A DNA stretch of 64,000 nucleotides, from assembly GCA_015501595.1 (NCBI GenBank), contig JADNRX010000231.1, forward strand, positions 24,277 to 88,276, given 5' to 3'. Every line of letters starts with the position of its first letter. The first letter of the stretch is position 1. Source of the stretch: Hymenopellis radicata. Its lineage: Eukaryota; Basidiomycota; Agaricomycetes; Agaricales; Physalacriaceae. The translations under genes and the position numbers were made by a program. Below are positions 59,141 through 64,000 of this stretch, piece after piece. Below the pieces are notes generated by a model that had not been told where the DNA came from, searched no databases, and saw nothing but the letters and a program-made list of their open reading frames with translations.

Positions 59141-60560
59141 CTATACGAAATCCTTCAGTCGCCAAGCGCCGCACACTGCAGTTTGGTAGTACTGACATGA
59201 ACTTCGAGAGAAAATGTCAGTGGCGTACTTCCATTGACACTGTTGGGGCCTTTGTACAACACTTCCGGTTAGCAACGGACGAAGGATACGAAATAAAAGT
59301 ACAAGACGCCTTTCACCTGTCAACATGAGAAAGTTGGGAAATCCAGGCAGGCAGTGCAACGCTCCGATAAGCATAGGGTCTGCCGTGGTGCTCGTAAAAC
59401 TCCTTCACGGTAGTGGTTGTCCCACGAACGTCTATTGAAAAACTCGTCCTGAGAACTTTAAGTACTCAGTTAGGATACGGAGAATAAAATATGACGAACC
59501 GCAATATATCCAGTGGCAAACACCTTACGTCGAACCGTACGACTCGAACGCGCCTGAGTTCACGTCAGAATTCAGACAATCTATTACACGAAGAGAACGA
59601 CCATTTCTTGTATTCACTCCGTCTTCGGTAATACTGTGGATTCCATCCCAATTCAGGTAGACGTTGGGTCGATGAAGAGCGGCTAAGTAGCCCGTATCAT
59701 GGTTGGGGCGCTTGGCGCCTATCGCTACAGGAGAGGAACAGTAGCTGGGTGCCAATCGCTCGTGATACTTCTTCGGCGCGGCGTGCCATATGATACAGTT
59801 GAGTCCTCCGAGAGATTGTTGTTAGAAGTTGTGTTCTAAACAAATCGAACGTTATGACAGACACAGGAACAGGAACAGGAGAGACTCAGGGAAAACGCAC
59901 GCAGATGGTCCACTCCCCACAATCGCTATTTTCTTTCCAGGCAGTTCCAGCACTTGCTCCCACTTCGCGCTATGGAAGCTTGTTGAAATCACCAAGGCCG
60001 GAATATCTGGGATCTTTGGGACGTCCGCCACACCAAGGGCAGTCACGACCACCTTGGCCCATGTCTTTTCTTTTTTTTCGTACTAGCATAGTGATCGAGT
60101 ACATCGCCTTCTGCTCGTCCCATACTGCCTTCACTACTCGCGTATTCAGACGAATATGTCCGTCCAGGTCGTATCTGATGCTCAGAGCGCGCCAATAGGT
60201 AAGAATCTCGGGCTGGGAGGCGTGTGTGTGCATACGTGAGTGAGAGTAGAAGTTGATGCCGATGTCAGAGGATACGTGTCATTCTGCGCAGACAATTCAG
60301 TCGATTTCACCTTATACTTAGTTGAGGACGGCTTACCTGCCAAGTTCCGCCGATGTCGAACGCCTGTTCATGAATCTAAGTCGGCGATTACATATTACCT
60401 CAAAAAAAAACTGCGGACTGTGAAATCATCGAATCCATGAAGTTCTCTACGAAGTGCGATGCCCATGCATATGCCACTAATTATGAGTTGAGTCATTGGA
60501 TGATGATTGAAGACCTCACCCAGCGCCGATAATGACGATGTGCTGCTGTGACTCGTCCAT
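59141..60560 (-). pseudogene. Second Baeyer-Villiger-type monooxygenase, decayed
   Basis: A relative of the gene at the left edge. ATG 60560 opens MDESQQHIVIIGAG with the same intron inside the FAD motif (GG|T GGC), then GICMGIALRRELHGFDDFTV and AFDIGGTW. Lesions: the PGCAS exon junction is missing near 60290; an A8 run near 60070 breaks the frame; the fingerprint reads ALVISTSFHSAKW, without the FxG part. About 380 bp that should follow VGSGPSA are absent, so the frame jumps to KYHERLAPSYC. Later parts (NHDTGYLAALHRPNVYLNWD; VKEFYEHHGRPYAYRS) remain. The deletion makes loss of function certain even if the homopolymer shift is an error. Confidence 0.8.
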
Positions 60561-60910
60561 ATAGCTGCCTTCATGTCGAGGGAAGAGTCAGAGGCGTCTA
60601 CATGACAGGCGCGAAGAACTGCCGGGGAGAAGCCTAACCAGTGGCAATGCGGCATGAACCGATTTGGCCGCGACGTGTCCGTCAATCTGGAGTGAAAAAG
60701 CTAAAGTGCATTTCGGGTGTTCCCTCCCGAGTACTAGTCTGTGTAGACTCTTAAAACATGCGTTTGATAAGAGTACGAAAAAAATCAACGATGGGAAGCA
60801 GGACAAGAAACTTAGAAAGATACCCAAAATAGGAAAGGTGTTTATGTTGATCGGCACGTGGGACCGCGCCCTAGCGAAATTGCCTCTTCGGGTCTCATTC
60901 CGAAACCATC

Positions 60911-61422
60911 ATGTCCTCGAATATCAAAGCTCTTTCTGTAAAGAAAGAGCGCAGACTAGTTGACTATCTCGATACACAATTTTTGAATATGACTCGAGGA
61001 TATAAAAAGCGGTCAGTGACTGTTCGCCCGTCTGTCCTCTCGTTGAGCCGCCCTCAAGTTCTGAACCAACAACACATCTCCCTACTCTGCAGTTTTACCT
61101 TGAATCTGCATCCACGCTGCTTGGATTGATACTACAGATACCTCCTGTAGACCCTTCGACGTCGCTTCGCACATCATATCTCCTGCATTTGACGAACGAC
61201 GTGTTTGGTAGTGCTACGGGATACGCACCCACTGCACAGAACGTGGTCGACCTTGTTGACTGGCTAGATGATCTAGACCAGGCCTGGCTTGCTGTTTTAC
61301 ATGCACAGGTCTGGGATCCTCGGAAAGGCGCCGGTATGGATTTAGTTGTCGACGCAGACGACATGGAGGTGGTGAGAAGGGTGAAGACTCGTGGGAACGT
61401 GGAGACCCCAGCGGGATTCTAA
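60911..61422 (+). CDS. Small helical protein of unknown function
   Basis: ATG 60911 opens MSSNIKALSVKKERRLVDYL with DTQFLNMTRGYKKRS, then an intron (about 61022-61092, acceptor CTCTGCAG). Exon 2 reads FYLESASTLLGLILQIPPVD ... SYLLHLTNDVFGSATGYAP and LVDWLDDLDQAWLAVLHAQV, ending ETPAGF. About 140 residues, mostly amphipathic helix, no signal or membrane segment. The even composition and the fit of two exons support a real gene, but I do not recognise the family. The donor (GTTCGC) is weak. Its stop codon lies 7 bp before a pair of palindromes. Confidence 0.6.
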
Positions 61423-61495
61423 AGCGGCGGGTAACTGAGTTTCAGTTACCTGCGCTGTGCCGAAAGCGGCAGGTAACCGAGCTCAGTTACCCAAT
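61423..61495. repeat. Tandem pair of GGTAAC palindromes
   Basis: GGTAACTGAGTTTCAGTTACC (61430-61450, 9-bp arms) is repeated as GGTAACCGAGCTCAGTTACC (61472-61491), each preceded by AAGCGGCRG, at 42-bp spacing. They lie just upstream of the recombinase gene. Binding sites for the recombinase or another dimeric factor are inferred. Confidence 0.6.
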
Positions 61496-61643
61496 GAGTG
61501 CCCTCCCTCATTGCGTCTCACATCACTCCCCGCCTCACGACCGCGCTCATTGTCCGCCTCGGGGACCGTTTTCTTGCCTCTTTCTTAGCTGTCTCCTACT
61601 CTACATCTTTCTATCTCATATTATTTTATCTACTCATCATTTA

Positions 61644-64000
61644 ATGCCCACAACGGACGACTCGCACATTGATCCGAGGCTCCGAGCACATGGTGCAAGC
61701 CCTGCGAATGGCGAACCGGCTCGCCTTTCCCAGCTGTCATCAGCACCATCTCCGCCATCGACTATCCACGCGTCGAGGACCACAAGCCGAAGTCAAAACG
61801 ATGCCGCGGACCTGCAAGAACACGACATACTTGCCAGAATATCGCATAAAGGACTCTATGCAACCAAGCTGTAAGCACTTACCATTCTGCCTTCTTTTTC
61901 ATCTAACAGCTATGCAGAGCTCAATTTCGGATTAAGGCACCGCTTCGGGAAGAATGCGACCGCCTCGACCTCCGCTATGCAAAGTCTTGGTCAATAAAGA
62001 AGCTAAATGAGACGTTGTTGGAGAACTGGTACGTGTTTTTGAATCTTACTCTCATGATGATTGTTAACAGTCTCATCTTAGGCGTGCCCCCGTACCGAAA
62101 ACAATATCAAGTACACCGTCGACGCCGTGCCCCGTTCGTACACCTGCACCCCTTCAATCTTCGCCTCTCCTGAACGGTCAATCCCCCAATGCGCGACGCG
62201 TTGATCCAGTCGCGCGTCAGCTATTCCCTGCAGGCACCACCCACTCCGGATCTAATTCCTCTTCAGGCGACAATCTGTTCAGCTCTCCCTCCATTCCCCC
62301 ATCATTGTCAAGTGTCGCTACAGGGGACATCGTTCGGTTCGAAGGTCTTAATGAAGATGAGGATGAAAATGTCATTGACGCTGACTCGCGATTTCACGAC
62401 GACGACGAAGATTCGGATTACCAGCTCCTTCAATCATTCAGTCCCACCCGCTCTGCTGTCACGACAGCAAGCATGGACGAGCTGTTGGGTATGGATGATG
62501 CCATTCCTGATGGCGGCGACGATGAATTCGACGACGATGAAGTTGATTTGAACGATCCCGGTATGTTCTTTCCTTATGCAGAATTTCTAGCCTTCCCTGA
62601 TATCTATTTCCATTCAGACGATTATGCAGCATTTACCAAGCGGACTCGCGTGGAAGCGGCTGGTCACGCCGACCAGAATCGACGACCTGGCGGAAAGAAG
62701 ACTCAGGCTTCGTTAGTTCGGGCCTGGGATGTAAGCCAGCGAGTCTCAATTCTCATTATCATGATGCTAATACTTCTAATAGGAATGGTGTGCCGGTGCG
62801 CTCCTAGCCGGCGAAATCAAGGACAAGATTGTCGATGAACACTCACTGTTGCTCTTTATTCGATACTCTGCGCTCCGTCCGAAGCGCGACCGAAGGAGAA
62901 ACTCCATACCTGACACGCGACTTGGTGCTGTAAGTTAACCCGTCTCACTGATAGATCTCGATATTGACTTGTGTCTAGTCACAAATCAAGAAACTCTTCT
63001 TTGCAGCATTGCGACTTCGAAAGCTGCAGGAAGCCGATGACCGAACACTTGCTGCCAAGCGGCCAGCCGCGACGACTATCGTCTATGATGCCGTCAAGTC
63101 CCGGATGCGCGAGTCGCTGAAAGCGAACTCTAAGGTACGTTTCTCTTAACTTCAGTTTCGCGCACCGCTTATCAGCCTTCAGCGCCGACGGAGATCCGAA
63201 CGCAGAAGATGATCAAGATATTGTTGCTAACACATTTCTCCAACAGATTACTGATGAGCAACTTTTGCGCATCAGCCGTGCGTTTCTCAGTCATCGTGAA
63301 CGTAAAGTCTCACTTTCCTACCATCATCGTACTTGTACCAATATAGTATAGTTCGTATAACAGTATTCGGACATCTGTCATGGGTGTGCCAGCGCGCAAG
63401 TGGCAATCATGGCGACGACTTTCGGTCTCTACGGCTGGCGCAGCTGCAACCGTACATCTGGCTACACCCAGACAAGTCAACACAGGTATTTTCAGTGCTT
63501 GGATTGCAGAACGAGGAGAAGGCGGGTGACCGGTGGCATGTCAACGGTAAGCGTAAGCCACGATTCCCAAATTATAAGTACCTCATCTATTTTCAGAGCA
63601 TCAATCCTGTATACACCGTATTTGTCGCTCATCGCGATGCCGAGTCCTGCCCACTTGGAGCGCTTGCAATCTACCTTCACTATCTTCTTGACCATTACCG
63701 TCTCAGTGAGAAGATGGAGATTGATTGGACTCGGAACCGAGATTGGCGTCAGGTACGTGTCATCCTTATTTATTTAGGATGCTGCATTGTCTAATCCAAC
63801 CTCAGGTTCGTGTACTACATGCCAGCGCTCCAACGATTCCGTATAACGAGAGCTGCATGTACAATCTGTATAAGGGCACTCTCGAGCGCGCCAAAGTTGT
63901 CTCTCGCTCCAAGGTACATTTAGCCCGCCACCTTCTACCATACAAACAGGAACAGATGGGGTAAGTAGTACTGCTGCAGTTCTTTCGAGTTGAACGCGCC
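61644..64000 (+). CDS. Ndc10-domain/Crypton-type tyrosine recombinase, 3' end cut by window edge
   Basis: Crypton transposons encode tyrosine recombinases whose domesticated fungal relatives include the kinetochore protein Ndc10. ATG 61644 opens MPTTDDSHIDPRLRAHG. The N-terminal 250 residues are Pro/Ser-rich and then acidic (DDDEDSDYQL). The conserved core follows over several exons: HSLLLFIRYSALRPKRDRRR, GASQIKKLFFAALRLRKLQE, DIVANTFLQQITDEQLLRIS, then FGHLSWVCQRASGNHGDDFR (first catalytic Arg region), INPVYTVFVAHRDAESCPLG and HLARHLLPYKQEQMG (HxxR-type box). The catalytic Tyr region lies past base 64000. Introns join in frame and no lesion was found, so this copy may be functional. The transposon boundaries are not in view, apart from the palindromes upstream. 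Confidence 0.75.

Noticed and set aside
1..64000. CRISPR arrays, riboswitches, bacterial operons or ribosome binding sites
   Set aside because: Spliceosomal introns, an intron-bearing tRNA and fungal gene families show a eukaryotic nuclear sequence. No regularly spaced short repeats were seen.

Overview
The window reads as nuclear DNA of a filamentous basidiomycete, most likely an Agaricomycete. Genes are densely packed and broken by short (about 45-75 bp) GT-AG introns with CTAAC/CTGAC-like branch sites. The gene families also fit: FunK1-type protein kinases, many F-box/LRR-like proteins, a Baeyer-Villiger-type flavin monooxygenase, a Cin1/intersectin-like Pan1 with a RhoGEF module, an Ndc10/Crypton-type recombinase, and a Ty1/copia element primed by initiator tRNA-Met. 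No species is claimed.

Layout. 0-3.2 kb: a flavin monooxygenase (minus, running off the left edge) and a small two-intron gene for a membrane protein. 3.46-8.96 kb: a complete LTR retrotransposon of the copia type with 5-bp target duplications and LTRs differing only by one C, but a badly frameshifted gag-pol. 9-12 kb: mostly empty, with one weak spliced-gene candidate and a phosphotransferase fragment. 12-29.4 kb: an accessory block with a FunK1-like pseudokinase gene, two FunK1 kinase copies lying as 2.3-kb inverted arms about 10 kb apart, an APH-type small-molecule kinase, two F-box/LRR-like paralogs plus a third fragment, a small membrane protein gene and a 431-bp hAT-type MITE. 29.7-36.4 kb: a long Pan1/intersectin-like endocytic scaffold gene, with an 863-bp inverted-repeat element about 200 bp upstream. 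39.7-48.5 kb: an F-box gene, a short-chain dehydrogenase, an intron-containing tRNA-Ile(AAT), a second F-box gene and a coiled-coil gene with a DUF6697-like tail. 48.6-56.5 kb: a divergent Prp43-type helicase with an altered DEAH box, a 592-aa F-box protein, a short P450-like protein and another F-box-like protein. 59.1-64 kb: a decayed second flavin monooxygenase, a small conserved-looking gene, and an Ndc10/Crypton-type recombinase gene preceded by two near-identical palindromes and cut by the right edge.

Housekeeping functions (endocytosis/actin, RNA helicase, tRNA) sit beside a fast-changing accessory set (kinases, F-box proteins, oxidoreductases, transposons). No operon-like logic is expected or seen.

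Caution on quality: many gene breaks are single-base shifts, often in or beside short homopolymers (Pan1, F-box genes, retroelement, the second monooxygenase). Some may be sequence errors rather than biology, and this is flagged where it matters. Exon borders were placed by eye.
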